Shown here one piece after another: positions 33,574 to 41,189 of a stretch of 64,000 nucleotides of DNA. Position 1 is the stretch's first letter. Each line of letters starts with the position of its first letter. The DNA is from Hydrogenobacter sp. T-2 (GTDB taxonomy: Bacteria > Aquificota > Aquificia > Aquificales > Aquificaceae). The position numbers and the translations under genes are program-made. Location of the stretch: NCBI RefSeq assembly GCF_033971325.1, contig NZ_CP117180.1, forward strand, positions 626,041 through 690,040, written 5' to 3'. The notes under the pieces were generated by a model. The model saw only the letters and a program-made list of their open reading frames with translations. It did no database searches and was not told the origin of the DNA.

Positions 33574-35025
33574 ATGAAAATAGTGTTTGTTGCCTCAGAA
33601 AGTTCCGCCTTTGTAAAGGCAGGGGGTCTTGGAGATGTGGTTCACTCTCTTGCAAAGGCACTTATAAGGCTTGGACACACCCTTTATGTGATAATGCCGA
33701 GATACTCAAAGGTCAAGGTAGAGCCCAAAAATGTCTCAAAGGGAAAGATATTTTTCAACAGCCATTGGCTGGAGTTTGGAATACTTGAAGAGACAAAAGA
33801 CCATGTGAGATATTACTTTCTGGACTATCCTGAATATTATCAAAGAGAACACATATACTCAACCCCGAAGGGTGAATATGAAGACAACCCCCTTAGGTTT
33901 GGCTTTCTCTCTTTGGCAAGCCTTGAAGTCATAAAGAGCCTGCAACTGAATCCCGACATTATACATTTACACGACTGGCATACGGGACTTGTCCCCCTGT
34001 ATAAGAAAATACACTATCCAGAGTTAGAGCCTATCCCTACTGTGTTTACCATACATAACGCCCTCCACCAAGGCATATACGACCCACACTTCTTGCCCCT
34101 TTTGAACCTACCTTGGGAGCTTTACCATCCTTTTACAGGCATTGAGTTCTATGGCAGGATAAACTTTCTAAAGGCTGGTATAGCCTTTTGCGATGTTTTG
34201 ACTACTGTTAGCCCATCCTATGCGGAGGAGCTAAGGCAATACGCCTATGGGCTTGAGGGTCTTATAAGGGAGAAAAAATACTTCTTTGGTATCCTAAACG
34301 GCATAGACTACGAGGTTTGGAACCCCGAAGCTGATAAGTTTATAAAATACCACTACAGTCTGAAAAATTTCCACAAGGGAAAAGCAAGCAACAAAAAGCA
34401 TTTAAAAGAGACCTTTGGACTTAAGACTCCTAATGATAGACCTCTTGTTGGAATTGTTTCAAGGCTTACCGCACAGAAAGGTCTTGACCTTGTTCAAGGT
34501 ATAATCTGCGAAGCGGTCAGGGAAGGTTTTGACTTTGTCTTTCTGGGTTCTGGTGAGGAAAAGTATCAAGATATGCTAATAGAGTTCATGAAAAAACATC
34601 CAGAAAGTGTAAGAGTGAGGATAGAATACAACGAGGAGCTCGCTCACAAGATATTCGCAGGTGCGGATATGTTTCTAATGCCCTCTTTGTTTGAACCTTG
34701 TGGCATATCTCAGATGATCGCCATGAGGTATGGCACTGTGCCTATAGTGAGGTCAACAGGTGGTCTAAAAGACACGGTGGTGGACTTTGTGGAAAACCCA
34801 CACGAAGGAAACGGCTTTGCCTTTGAGGAATACTCAAGCAAAGACCTTATGCATGCCCTTTTGAAGGCAAGAGTCTACTACGATATGCATACCTGCGACC
34901 ACTCAAGGGAATGGCAGGAGGTAATAAAGAGGTGCATGAAAAAGGATTTTTCTTGGGAGAAAAGTGCCAGGGAATACGAAAGGATATATTCTACCGCTAT
35001 AATGCTAAGGAAATATGGTTCTTAG
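33574..35025 (+). CDS. glgA: Glycogen synthase (ADP-glucose type)
   Basis: GT5 enzyme that extends alpha-1,4-glucan from ADP-glucose. KAGGLGDVVHSLAKAL near the N-terminus binds ADP-glucose; the C-terminal Rossmann half has the Glu motif SLFEPCGISQMIAMRYGTVPIVRSTGGLKDTV. I prefer ATG 33574 (MKIVFVASES, the family start, preceded by GGGGGA) over ATG 33562, which would add four residues. TATAAT at 33552-33557 is close to the upstream ATG. With the two phosphorylases at 58-61 kb it implies glycogen storage. Confidence 0.94.
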   Translation: MKIVFVASESSAFVKAGGLGDVVHSLAKALIRLGHTLYVIMPRYSKVKVEPKNVSKGKIFFNSHWLEFGILEETKDHVRYYFLDYPEYYQREHIYSTPKGEYEDNPLRFGFLSLASLEVIKSLQLNPDIIHLHDWHTGLVPLYKKIHYPELEPIPTVFTIHNALHQGIYDPHFLPLLNLPWELYHPFTGIEFYGRINFLKAGIAFCDVLTTVSPSYAEELRQYAYGLEGLIREKKYFFGILNGIDYEVWNPEADKFIKYHYSLKNFHKGKASNKKHLKETFGLKTPNDRPLVGIVSRLTAQKGLDLVQGIICEAVREGFDFVFLGSGEEKYQDMLIEFMKKHPESVRVRIEYNEELAHKIFAGADMFLMPSLFEPCGISQMIAMRYGTVPIVRSTGGLKDTVVDFVENPHEGNGFAFEEYSSKDLMHALLKARVYYDMHTCDHSREWQEVIKRCMKKDFSWEKSAREYERIYSTAIMLRKYGS

Positions 35026-35494
35026 TCTTGAAGAGCTTTTAAGGGTTCTTGAGCCTCTTAGAGAGGAAAAAAGAATAGTCTTTACTAACGGATGCTTTGA
35101 TCTAATTCATGCAGGACACGCTCATTACCTTTCAAAGGCTAAGAGCTTTGGTGATATATTGGTGGTGGGTTTAAACTCTGACAGCTCCATAAGGAGAATA
35201 AAAGGTCCAAAAAGACCCATAATACCCCAGCATATGAGAGCTTACTTGCTTGATAGTCTCAAGCCAGTAGACTATGTGGTTATCTTTGAAGAGGACACAC
35301 CCATAGAACTCATAAGGGCTATAAGACCCCATGTGCTTGTAAAGGGTGCGGACTGGCAGGTAGAAAATATAGTGGGTGCGGACTTTGTGCTATCTTATGG
35401 TGGGAAGGTGGAGAGGGTTGAGTTTGAGTTTGACATTTCTACCTCTAAGATAATTGAGAGGATATTAGACCTCTACAGAGAAGAGGAAAGGTGA
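35015..35494 (+). CDS. rfaE2: D-glycero-beta-D-manno-heptose 1-phosphate adenylyltransferase (RfaE domain II)
   Basis: Makes ADP-D-glycero-D-manno-heptose for the LPS core. The 159 residues are a cytidylyltransferase-type fold: IVFTNGCFDLIHAGHAHYL with HAGH at 32-35, VGLNSDSSIRRIKGPKRPI and EFDISTSKIIERI at the end. It is the stand-alone second half of HldE; the kinase half is not here. gmhA, the first enzyme of the same pathway, is at 62.4 kb. Overlaps glgA by 11 bases and recO on the other strand by 22. Confidence 0.93.
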   Translation: MVLSLEELLRVLEPLREEKRIVFTNGCFDLIHAGHAHYLSKAKSFGDILVVGLNSDSSIRRIKGPKRPIIPQHMRAYLLDSLKPVDYVVIFEEDTPIELIRAIRPHVLVKGADWQVENIVGADFVLSYGGKVERVEFEFDISTSKIIERILDLYREEER

Positions 35495-36051
35495 GATTCT
35501 ATTGCTTGGTCAAGCTTTGTAATGAGCTCCCTGCTTACCCTTAGTCTTTCAAGTTTTTTTAGGGACCGCTCTTCTATCAACCTCTTCACAAAGCCTCTGA
35601 GCCTTTCCTCAAAGATATCTTCCTTATATAGTCCCATGTGTTTCAAAAACTCCAACTTAAACCTCAAAAGAAAAAGGTCGTGGTTTTCTGGGTACATGCT
35701 TATGTAAAAAAGTAGTATATTGAAAAGCTCAGGGTCATATTGAAGAAACCATCTTTCCACAAAAAGTGCGAGAGAATTCATCCAAACATACCTTTTATAG
35801 TCTTCAAGGGAAAGATAGGCTAAAAACTCCACTTCAAGTAGGTCTTGGAGGATTATGACGTTTCCTGCTTGCTTGTATACTATGCTTACAAAGTTAAAGG
35901 GCTCTGTATATCCCGAAAGTCCACGCTCCACTCTAAACCCGCTTGGCACTAAGACCTTTGCAATTCCACACGTTCCGTAAACCTTTAAGATTATGTCCTC
36001 ATCACCTGCTCTATACCTCTTGAGAATAAGAAAACTACCTTTTGCGGACAT
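35473..36051 (-). CDS. recO: RecO-like DNA repair protein
   Basis: A 192-residue protein with the RecO order: a short N-terminal OB-fold (KGSFLILKRYRAGDEDIILKVYGTCGIAKVLVPSGFRVERGLSGYTEPFNFVSIVYK), then an all-helical part. It is shorter than the usual 230-250 residues and the C-terminal zinc-finger Cys residues are missing. RecO loads RecA with RecR at gaps. Identification rests on the N-terminal pattern and overall form, so moderate certainty. TATAAT lies 8 bases before the ATG in a palindrome shared with panC. Confidence 0.68.
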   Translation of the reverse strand: MSAKGSFLILKRYRAGDEDIILKVYGTCGIAKVLVPSGFRVERGLSGYTEPFNFVSIVYKQAGNVIILQDLLEVEFLAYLSLEDYKRYVWMNSLALFVERWFLQYDPELFNILLFYISMYPENHDLFLLRFKLEFLKHMGLYKEDIFEERLRGFVKRLIEERSLKKLERLRVSRELITKLDQAIESHLSSSL

Positions 36052-36054
36052 GTG

Positions 36055-36066
36055 CTATAATTATAG
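36055..36066. promoter_or_regulatory. Palindromic bidirectional -10 element between recO and panC
   Basis: The 12 bases CTATAATTATAG are a perfect palindrome that contains TATAAT on both strands. On the minus strand it lies 8 bases before ATG 36051 of recO; on the plus strand 23 bases before ATG 36085 of panC. It is the clearest case of one -10 element serving two divergent genes in this window. Confidence 0.6.
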
Positions 36067-36084
36067 TCCCTTAAAACATGTGCC

Positions 36085-36945
36085 ATGCCTACACTTTTTA
36101 GAAAGCCAAGGGAGATAAGGAATTATCTGAAGTCTGTAAGGTGCGAAAGCAAGCAGAGTATAGGCTTTGTCCCCACTATGGGCTACCTTCATGAGGGACA
36201 CAGAAGGCTCATAAGGGAATCAAAGATACAAAACGACATAACGGTGGTAAGCATATATGTAAATCCCCTTCAGTTTGGTCAAGGAGAAGACTACGAAAGA
36301 TATCCCAGAGACTTAGAAAGGGACATAAGCATATGTGCGGAAGAGGGCGTGGATGTGGTTTTTGCTCCCTCCGATGAGGATATGTATCCAGAAAAGCCTC
36401 TAATAAACATTGAGATTAAGGGACTAACGGACATATTGGAGGGTAAATTTAGACCAGGGCACTTTAACGGCGTGTGCACCGTAGTGCTTAAGCTCTTTAA
36501 TATCATCCAGCCAGACAGGGCATACTTTGGAGAGAAGGACTATCAACAACTCAAAGTGATACAAAGGCTTGTAAAGGACTTGAGTTTGCCTGTGGAAATC
36601 GTGCCAGTTCCCACAGTTAGAGACCCAGATGGGCTTGCTCTTAGTTCAAGGAACACATACCTTTCCCCCGAAGAGAGAGAGTCCGCTCTTTCTCTTTATA
36701 GGTCTTTTCTCCTTGCGGAAAAACTTTTTAAGAGTGGCAACACCGATGCAAACCTTCTAAAAGAAGCTATAAGGGAGTTTATACTAAAGCATCCACGTGT
36801 AAAAGGGATAGATTATGTGGAGATAATCGACCAAGACCTAAAACCCGTTAGCGAAGTAAAGATAGGTGATAGAATTCTTCTTGCTGTGTGGGTAGGCAAT
36901 ACAAGACTTATAGACAACTGGAGGTTAGGCGATGCAAAAGTATGA
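36085..36945 (+). CDS. panC: Pantothenate synthetase (pantoate-beta-alanine ligase)
   Basis: ATP-dependent ligase of vitamin B5 / CoA synthesis. [18 protein letters not shown] carries the HxGH nucleotide site (36-39); [20 protein letters not shown] binds pantoate; [10 protein letters not shown] is here [10 protein letters not shown]; and [13 protein letters not shown] is the KMSKS-like segment. 286 residues, complete. First gene of panC-ribH-nusB, which overlap each other by 14 and 4 bases. Confidence 0.97.
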   Translation: MPTLFRKPREIRNYLKSVRCESKQSIGFVPTMGYLHEGHRRLIRESKIQNDITVVSIYVNPLQFGQGEDYERYPRDLERDISICAEEGVDVVFAPSDEDMYPEKPLINIEIKGLTDILEGKFRPGHFNGVCTVVLKLFNIIQPDRAYFGEKDYQQLKVIQRLVKDLSLPVEIVPVPTVRDPDGLALSSRNTYLSPEERESALSLYRSFLLAEKLFKSGNTDANLLKEAIREFILKHPRVKGIDYVEIIDQDLKPVSEVKIGDRILLAVWVGNTRLIDNWRLGDAKV

Positions 36946-37396
36946 AGGTCTTTTAAAGGCAGAAGGTTTTAGCTTTGGTATAGTGGCAAGCAGGTTTAAC
37001 CATCTTCTTGTGGATAGACTTATAGAGGGAGCTATAGATTGCATACTCAGACACGGAGGAAGTGAAGAAAACATACATCTTGTGAGAGTCCCAGGGTCTT
37101 GGGAAATTCCTATTGCGGTAAAGGAGCTCATAAGCAAAAAGAAGGTGGACGGTGTTGTTGCACTTGGAGTCCTCATAAGAGGACAGACCCCGCACTTTGA
37201 TTACATAGCCAGCGAAGTTGCTAAGGGTATTGCCATGGTAAGTCTTGAGACGGGCAAGCCTGTTAGCTTTGGTGTGATAACCGCAGACACCTTAGAGCAA
37301 GCCATTGAAAGGGCTGGGACAAAGCAAGGAAACAAGGGCTGGGAGTCCGCATTAGCCCTTATAGAGATGGTAAACCTTCTGAGAAGTCTTGAATGA
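36932..37396 (+). CDS. ribH: 6,7-dimethyl-8-ribityllumazine synthase
   Basis: Penultimate enzyme of riboflavin synthesis, forming an icosahedral capsid in many bacteria. 154 residues with [62 protein letters not shown] with the catalytic His, and [24 protein letters not shown]. Starts inside the end of panC. Confidence 0.96.
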   Translation: MQKYEGLLKAEGFSFGIVASRFNHLLVDRLIEGAIDCILRHGGSEENIHLVRVPGSWEIPIAVKELISKKKVDGVVALGVLIRGQTPHFDYIASEVAKGIAMVSLETGKPVSFGVITADTLEQAIERAGTKQGNKGWESALALIEMVNLLRSLE

Positions 37397-37809
37397 TATA
37401 CAAACCTAAAGCGAGAAAGGATGCCTTTTTGGTCCTCTACCAGTGGGATATGAAGGGAGAGCCAATAGAATCTTTGGTGGAGGAATACATATCCGCAAAC
37501 CGTATAAACATCTCAGACCAAAGAAGATATATAAGAAAATTGGTTAGAACATACATGGATAATTCCACAGACATTGACAAGCTCATAGCGGAGCTTTCAG
37601 AAAAGTGGGACATAGACAGGGTAGGCTACATAGAGAGAAACTTACTTAGGATAGCCCTTGCAGAGTTTTTGTATATAGGTGTAAAAAATCCAAAGCTCAC
37701 CATATATGACTATGTAAAGTTGGCACAAAAATATGCAGGCAAAAAATCCGCAAAGTTTATAAATGGTATATTGGGAAGGTTAGTAAGGGAAAAACTCGGT
37801 GAGGCTTAA
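37393..37809 (+). CDS. nusB: Transcription antitermination factor NusB
   Basis: All-helical RNA-binding protein that joins NusE on boxA during rRNA antitermination. 138 residues: [17 protein letters not shown] at the start, [23 protein letters not shown] and [23 protein letters not shown] at the end, all family hallmarks. Overlaps ribH by 4 bases, a common gene order in bacteria. Converges on tatA. Confidence 0.94.
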   Translation: MIYKPKARKDAFLVLYQWDMKGEPIESLVEEYISANRINISDQRRYIRKLVRTYMDNSTDIDKLIAELSEKWDIDRVGYIERNLLRIALAEFLYIGVKNPKLTIYDYVKLAQKYAGKKSAKFINGILGRLVREKLGEA

Positions 37810-38003
37810 GATTTGTCTCCTTCTTTCACTTCTTGACCTTTAACTTCCTTTACTTTCTCTTCCTCACCTGAGAATGCCTTTTTGAAGTTTCTTATGCCTT
37901 CACCGAGGGACCTTCCAACTTCTGGAAGTCTACCTGCTCCAAAGAGAATCATAACTACAACCAGTATAAGAAGAATCTCTGTGAAAGAAAACTGTGGTAT
38001 CAT
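37806..38003 (-). CDS. tatA: Sec-independent translocase TatA/E protein (second copy)
   Basis: 65 residues: one N-terminal membrane helix (FTEILLILVVVMILFGAGRLPEVGRSLGEGI), an amphipathic helix with the FGAxxLPExGrxLGxGixxFKKAF pattern, and an acidic/lysine tail. Oligomers form the Tat pore for folded, twin-arginine proteins. Its start overlaps the stop of the other tatA by 4 bases; the two differ in helix sequence and tail, so they may act as TatA and TatB-like partners. TatC is not in the window. Confidence 0.9.
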   Translation of the reverse strand: MIPQFSFTEILLILVVVMILFGAGRLPEVGRSLGEGIRNFKKAFSGEEEKVKEVKGQEVKEGDKS

Positions 38004-38179
38004 GCCTGCTCCTTCTTCTCTGGCTTTTTCTCCTCTTCTGTCTCACCTGAAAGGGCTTTCTTGAAGTTCCTTATGCCTTCACCCAGACCCTTACCGAACT
38101 CGGGCAGTTTTGACGCACCAAATATAACGAGGATTACAAGAAGTATAAGCACTATCTGCCAAGGCAATGGAAAGTGCAT
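38000..38179 (-). CDS. tatA: Sec-independent translocase TatA/E protein (first copy)
   Basis: 59 residues starting MHFPLPWQIVLILLVILVIFGASKLPEFGKGLGEGI, then the amphipathic helix and a charged tail. I place the start at ATG 38179, which has AAGGAGGTG 5 bases upstream; a longer frame to 38230 would begin inside the promoter. Expressed from a TATAAT (38202-38207, minus strand) whose -35 overlaps that of cspA. Confidence 0.92.
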   Translation of the reverse strand: MHFPLPWQIVLILLVILVIFGASKLPEFGKGLGEGIRNFKKALSGETEEEKKPEKKEQA

Positions 38180-38201
38180 GTTTTCACCTCCTTGACTTTT
38201 A

Positions 38202-38246
38202 ATTATATGCCTACCCCTTGACAAAGACAAGGGGATGGCTTATGAT
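38202..38246. promoter_or_regulatory. Divergent tatA / cspA promoters over a shared palindrome
   Basis: Plus strand: TTGACA (38218-38223), 17 bases, TATGAT (38241-38246), a near-consensus promoter for cspA. Minus strand: TTGTCT (38230-38225), 17 bases, TATAAT (38207-38202) for tatA. The two -35 boxes overlap in CCCCTTG-acaaaga-CAAGGGG (38214-38234), a perfect 7-bp inverted repeat. A protein bound there would cover both -35 boxes. Unlike most genes here, both messages have leaders and strong Shine-Dalgarno sites. Confidence 0.72.
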
Positions 38247-38327
38247 TATCTCAGAGTAAGTAAAGAAAGGGAGGGCGCCTACCTTTCTAACTTGCTCGGT
38301 AATAACTTTTCAGGAGGTTTTTGTTCC

Positions 38328-38537
38328 ATGTCACTCACAGGCACAGTTAAATGGTTCAGCAAGGAAAAGGGTTATGGCTTTATAACCCGAGATGACAATC
38401 AAGGGGATGTGTTTGTCCACTTCTCCGCCATACAGCAAAGAGGCTTTAAAACCCTTGAACAAGGGCAAAGGGTTGAGTTTGAAGTAGAACAGGATACAAA
38501 GGGCTTAAGGGCAAAGAACGTAAGAGTCTTGTCTTAA
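38328..38537 (+). CDS. cspA: Cold-shock-domain protein
   Basis: 69 residues: [56 protein letters not shown]1 (KGYGFI) and RNP2 (VFVHF) are intact, so it binds single-stranded RNA/DNA. I chose ATG 38328, with AGGAGG at 38312-38317, over an upstream frame that starts inside the promoter. The leader is about 75 bases long, as is common for csp genes. A GC-rich hairpin follows the stop. Confidence 0.93.
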   Translation: MSLTGTVKWFSKEKGYGFITRDDNQGDVFVHFSAIQQRGFKTLEQGQRVEFEVEQDTKGLRAKNVRVLS

Positions 38538-38542
38538 ACCTT

Positions 38543-38556
38543 CCCCCTTCGGGGGG
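38543..38556 (+). terminator. Hairpin after cspA (CCCCC-TTCG-GGGGG)
   Basis: Five C, a TTCG tetraloop and five G directly after the cspA stop form a very stable hairpin. No T-run follows; instead the -10 box of folC (TATAAT, 38558-38563) begins 2 bases later. It could terminate or merely protect the 3' end of cspA mRNA. Confidence 0.5.
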
Positions 38557-38571
38557 CTATAATTTATCCTT

Positions 38572-39798
38572 ATGCGGATTTACGACCTTTATGAGGGCAA
38601 AGACTATCAAATAGTCCCCACTCTGGATAGAATAGAAAGGGCGGTAAGCTATCTTTCCTTTAAACCTTCCTATACCTCTCTTCAAGTAGGTGGGACTAAC
38701 GGGAAGGGTTCTACCTGTGCCTTTGCTCAAAACATACTTAAGCATCATGGCTACAAAGTAGGATGGTTTGTATCTCCACATCTTTTTGAGGAGCGAGAAA
38801 GGTGGAGGATAAACGGAGAGAAGATATCCGAAGAGAGGCTTTCAGAGTATGTGAAAGAGCTAAGGGAAGTTTTTGAGAGGTTTGAGCTTACATACTTTGA
38901 AGCCTGCACTCTTGTAGCACTACTATACTTTGAGGAAGAAGGAGTAGACTTTGCGGTTTTCGAAGTAGGAATGGGTGGAAGGTGGGATGCTACAAAGGTT
39001 TGCCAACCTGAAGTATGCGTAATAACCAACGTGCAAAGAGACCATACAAGGTGGCTCGGAAAAGACTGCGAAAGTAGAGCGGTAGAAAAGCTGGGTATAT
39101 ACAAAAGGGGAAAGCCCTTAGTTTTGGGAAGCATGAGGTATCCACTTTACACGAAAGCCCTTGAGCTATGCGATATAAGGGACCTATGGGTGGCGGGTAT
39201 AGACTTTTTCTCTGCGGGAAGGGTTGAGGGGACAAGGACCATATTAGACTTTTATCAAGATGAAAAAGTAGAGCTTAGAAATGCAGAGCTTGGTCTGTGG
39301 GGTAAATATCAAATAGACAATGCAAGCCTTGCCATAAGAGCTGTGGGGCTTTTGATTGATTTGAAAGAAGAGCCTCTCAAAAAGGCACTAAGGGACACAA
39401 GGTGGGAAGGAAGGATGGAGGTAGTGAGAGAAAATCCTTTGCTTTTGCTTGATGGAGCTCATAATCCAGACGGCGTGGCAAGGGTTGTAAAGGAAGTAAA
39501 AAGGCACTTTGGAAGCCTTACACCTGTTTTTACCGCCCTTAGGGATAAGGAGTGGGAGCTTTCTCTTTCTTACCTAAGAGAGCTTTCAGAGAGGGTCTAC
39601 TTGGTTCCCTTAAAGCATCACAGAGGTGAAGATTTGACAAAGCTATACGAAAAGGCAAAGGAAATGGGCTTTAGGGAAATGCTTTTTCTTGATAGTGCGG
39701 AGCAGGTCTTGGAAATAAAGGAAGACTTATTGGTTCTTGGCTCTCTCTATCTTGTGGGTGAAGTAAAGGAGAGTTTGGAAAAAAGCAGGATGATATGA
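38572..39798 (+). CDS. folC: Folylpolyglutamate / dihydrofolate synthase
   Basis: Mur-ligase-family enzyme that adds glutamate to folates (and often dihydropteroate). GGTNGKGSTCAFAQNIL is the P-loop, then GWFVSPHLFEERERWRINGE, VFEVGMGGRWDATKV, ITNVQRDH and LLDGAHNPDGV with the conserved domain-2 motif. 408 residues. TATAAT lies 8 bases before the ATG without a Shine-Dalgarno site. Overlaps engB by 4 bases. Confidence 0.93.
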   Translation: MRIYDLYEGKDYQIVPTLDRIERAVSYLSFKPSYTSLQVGGTNGKGSTCAFAQNILKHHGYKVGWFVSPHLFEERERWRINGEKISEERLSEYVKELREVFERFELTYFEACTLVALLYFEEEGVDFAVFEVGMGGRWDATKVCQPEVCVITNVQRDHTRWLGKDCESRAVEKLGIYKRGKPLVLGSMRYPLYTKALELCDIRDLWVAGIDFFSAGRVEGTRTILDFYQDEKVELRNAELGLWGKYQIDNASLAIRAVGLLIDLKEEPLKKALRDTRWEGRMEVVRENPLLLLDGAHNPDGVARVVKEVKRHFGSLTPVFTALRDKEWELSLSYLRELSERVYLVPLKHHRGEDLTKLYEKAKEMGFREMLFLDSAEQVLEIKEDLLVLGSLYLVGEVKESLEKSRMI

Positions 39799-40346
39799 GG
39801 GTTAGGTTTGTAGGGAGCTTTTTTGAAAACTTTCCAGAAGATGAGCTAAGGCATGTGGTCTTTGTGGGAAGGTCAAACGTGGGAAAGTCCTCTTTGATAA
39901 ACATGCTCGTAGGGCAGGACATAGCAAGAGTAAGCAAAGAACCGGGTAGAACAAGAGCTATAAACTTTTTCCTGCTTGAAGAGTATGACCTATACCTTGT
40001 AGACTTGCCGGGTTATGGATATGCCAAGGTTTCAAAAAGGCTAAGGGATGAATGGAAAAGGGTCATAGAAAACTACTTCCATACCTGCTGGAAGAATATA
40101 AAGCTGGTAGTTTTGCTCGTTGATAGTCTTGTAGGTCCTACAGAGCTTGATATAGAAAGCATCCAATGGTTACAGAGTCTTAGACTTCCTTATGTCATAG
40201 CTCTTACCAAGTGCGACAGAGCAAGCCAGAAGGAGATTAGCTCAAGTCTAAAGAGGTTAAGGGAAGTATCTGACGCAGAGGTGGTCTTGGCCTCTTCAAA
40301 GGAAGGCAAGGGCAAAAGGGAGCTTTTAAAGTATGTTCTCGGTTAA
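39795..40346 (+). CDS. engB: Ribosome biogenesis GTPase YihA/EngB
   Basis: 183-residue circularly ordinary TRAFAC GTPase needed for late 50S assembly. G1 VGRSNVGKSSLINML (about 26-40), G2/G3 PGRTRAINFF and LVDLPGYGYAKVSK, G4 ALTKCDRASQ, G5 VLASSKEGKG. The order and length match EngB. Overlaps folC upstream and lipA downstream (14 bases), so it sits in a translationally linked run. Confidence 0.95.
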   Translation: MRVRFVGSFFENFPEDELRHVVFVGRSNVGKSSLINMLVGQDIARVSKEPGRTRAINFFLLEEYDLYLVDLPGYGYAKVSKRLRDEWKRVIENYFHTCWKNIKLVVLLVDSLVGPTELDIESIQWLQSLRLPYVIALTKCDRASQKEISSSLKRLREVSDAEVVLASSKEGKGKRELLKYVLG

Positions 40347-41163
40347 GGCACCACAGGTAGAACTTATCAAAAGAACATCGGAAATTGTCAAAAAATATTC
40401 TCTCAACACTGTTTGTGAAGAATCTCTTTGTCCCAATATGGGGGAATGCTTTTCAAAAGGAACCGCAACCTTTCTTATATTAGGAAATGTTTGCACAAGA
40501 GCCTGTAAGTATTGCCATGTATCTACTGGAAAGCCAAAACCACCAGACCCATCAGAAGCTGTAAGACTATACTATGCGGTAAAGGAGCTTGGGCTAAAAC
40601 ACGTAGTGATTACTTCCGTAGACAGGGATGACTTGCCAGATTACGGTGCGGAACACTTTAAAAGATGCGTGGAGTTTTTAAAGTCCAGAGATAGCAATCT
40701 AAGAATAGAGGTGTTAACGCCGGACTTTCAGGGCTCTGAGAGAGCCCTTGAGCAGATAGTGGGGGCAAAGCCTGATGTGCTTTCGCATAATATAGAGACG
40801 GTGGAGGGTGTTTTCAGAGAGGTTAGACCCAAAGGAGACTACAGAAGGAGCCTTAAGGTTCTCAAGTTTTACTCAGAAAGCAGGGTCTCTCCCGTAAAGT
40901 CTGGCATAATGCTCGGCTTTGGTGAAAGCTGGGAGGAGGTAATAAAGACCATGGAAGACCTGAGAGGTGTGGGAGTCACCATCCTTGTTATAGGTCAATA
41001 TCTCAGACCAAGCCCCAAACATTATCCTGTGAAAAAACTCTATCATGAAGAAGACTTCAAAAAACTTGAAGAGATAGCACTTGAGATGGGATTTGAAGGG
41101 GTTCTCTCCAAACCCCTTGCCCGGTCTTCTTACCATGCGGAGGAAATTATAAGGGATATCTGA
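40333..41163 (+). CDS. lipA: Lipoyl synthase
   Basis: Radical-SAM enzyme inserting two sulfurs into octanoyl groups. Auxiliary cluster Cys residues in VCEESLCPNMGEC (28-40), the radical-SAM CTRACKYC (about 55-62), and the C-terminal Ser ligand in LARSSYHAEE. 276 residues, typical. Its targets would include the GcvH-like protein at 54.5 kb. It ends 26 bases before the CRISPR array. Confidence 0.95.
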   Translation: MFSVKAPQVELIKRTSEIVKKYSLNTVCEESLCPNMGECFSKGTATFLILGNVCTRACKYCHVSTGKPKPPDPSEAVRLYYAVKELGLKHVVITSVDRDDLPDYGAEHFKRCVEFLKSRDSNLRIEVLTPDFQGSERALEQIVGAKPDVLSHNIETVEGVFREVRPKGDYRRSLKVLKFYSESRVSPVKSGIMLGFGESWEEVIKTMEDLRGVGVTILVIGQYLRPSPKHYPVKKLYHEEDFKKLEEIALEMGFEGVLSKPLARSSYHAEEIIRDI

Positions 41164-41189
41164 AAAACGACCACAGATGTAATTATTCC

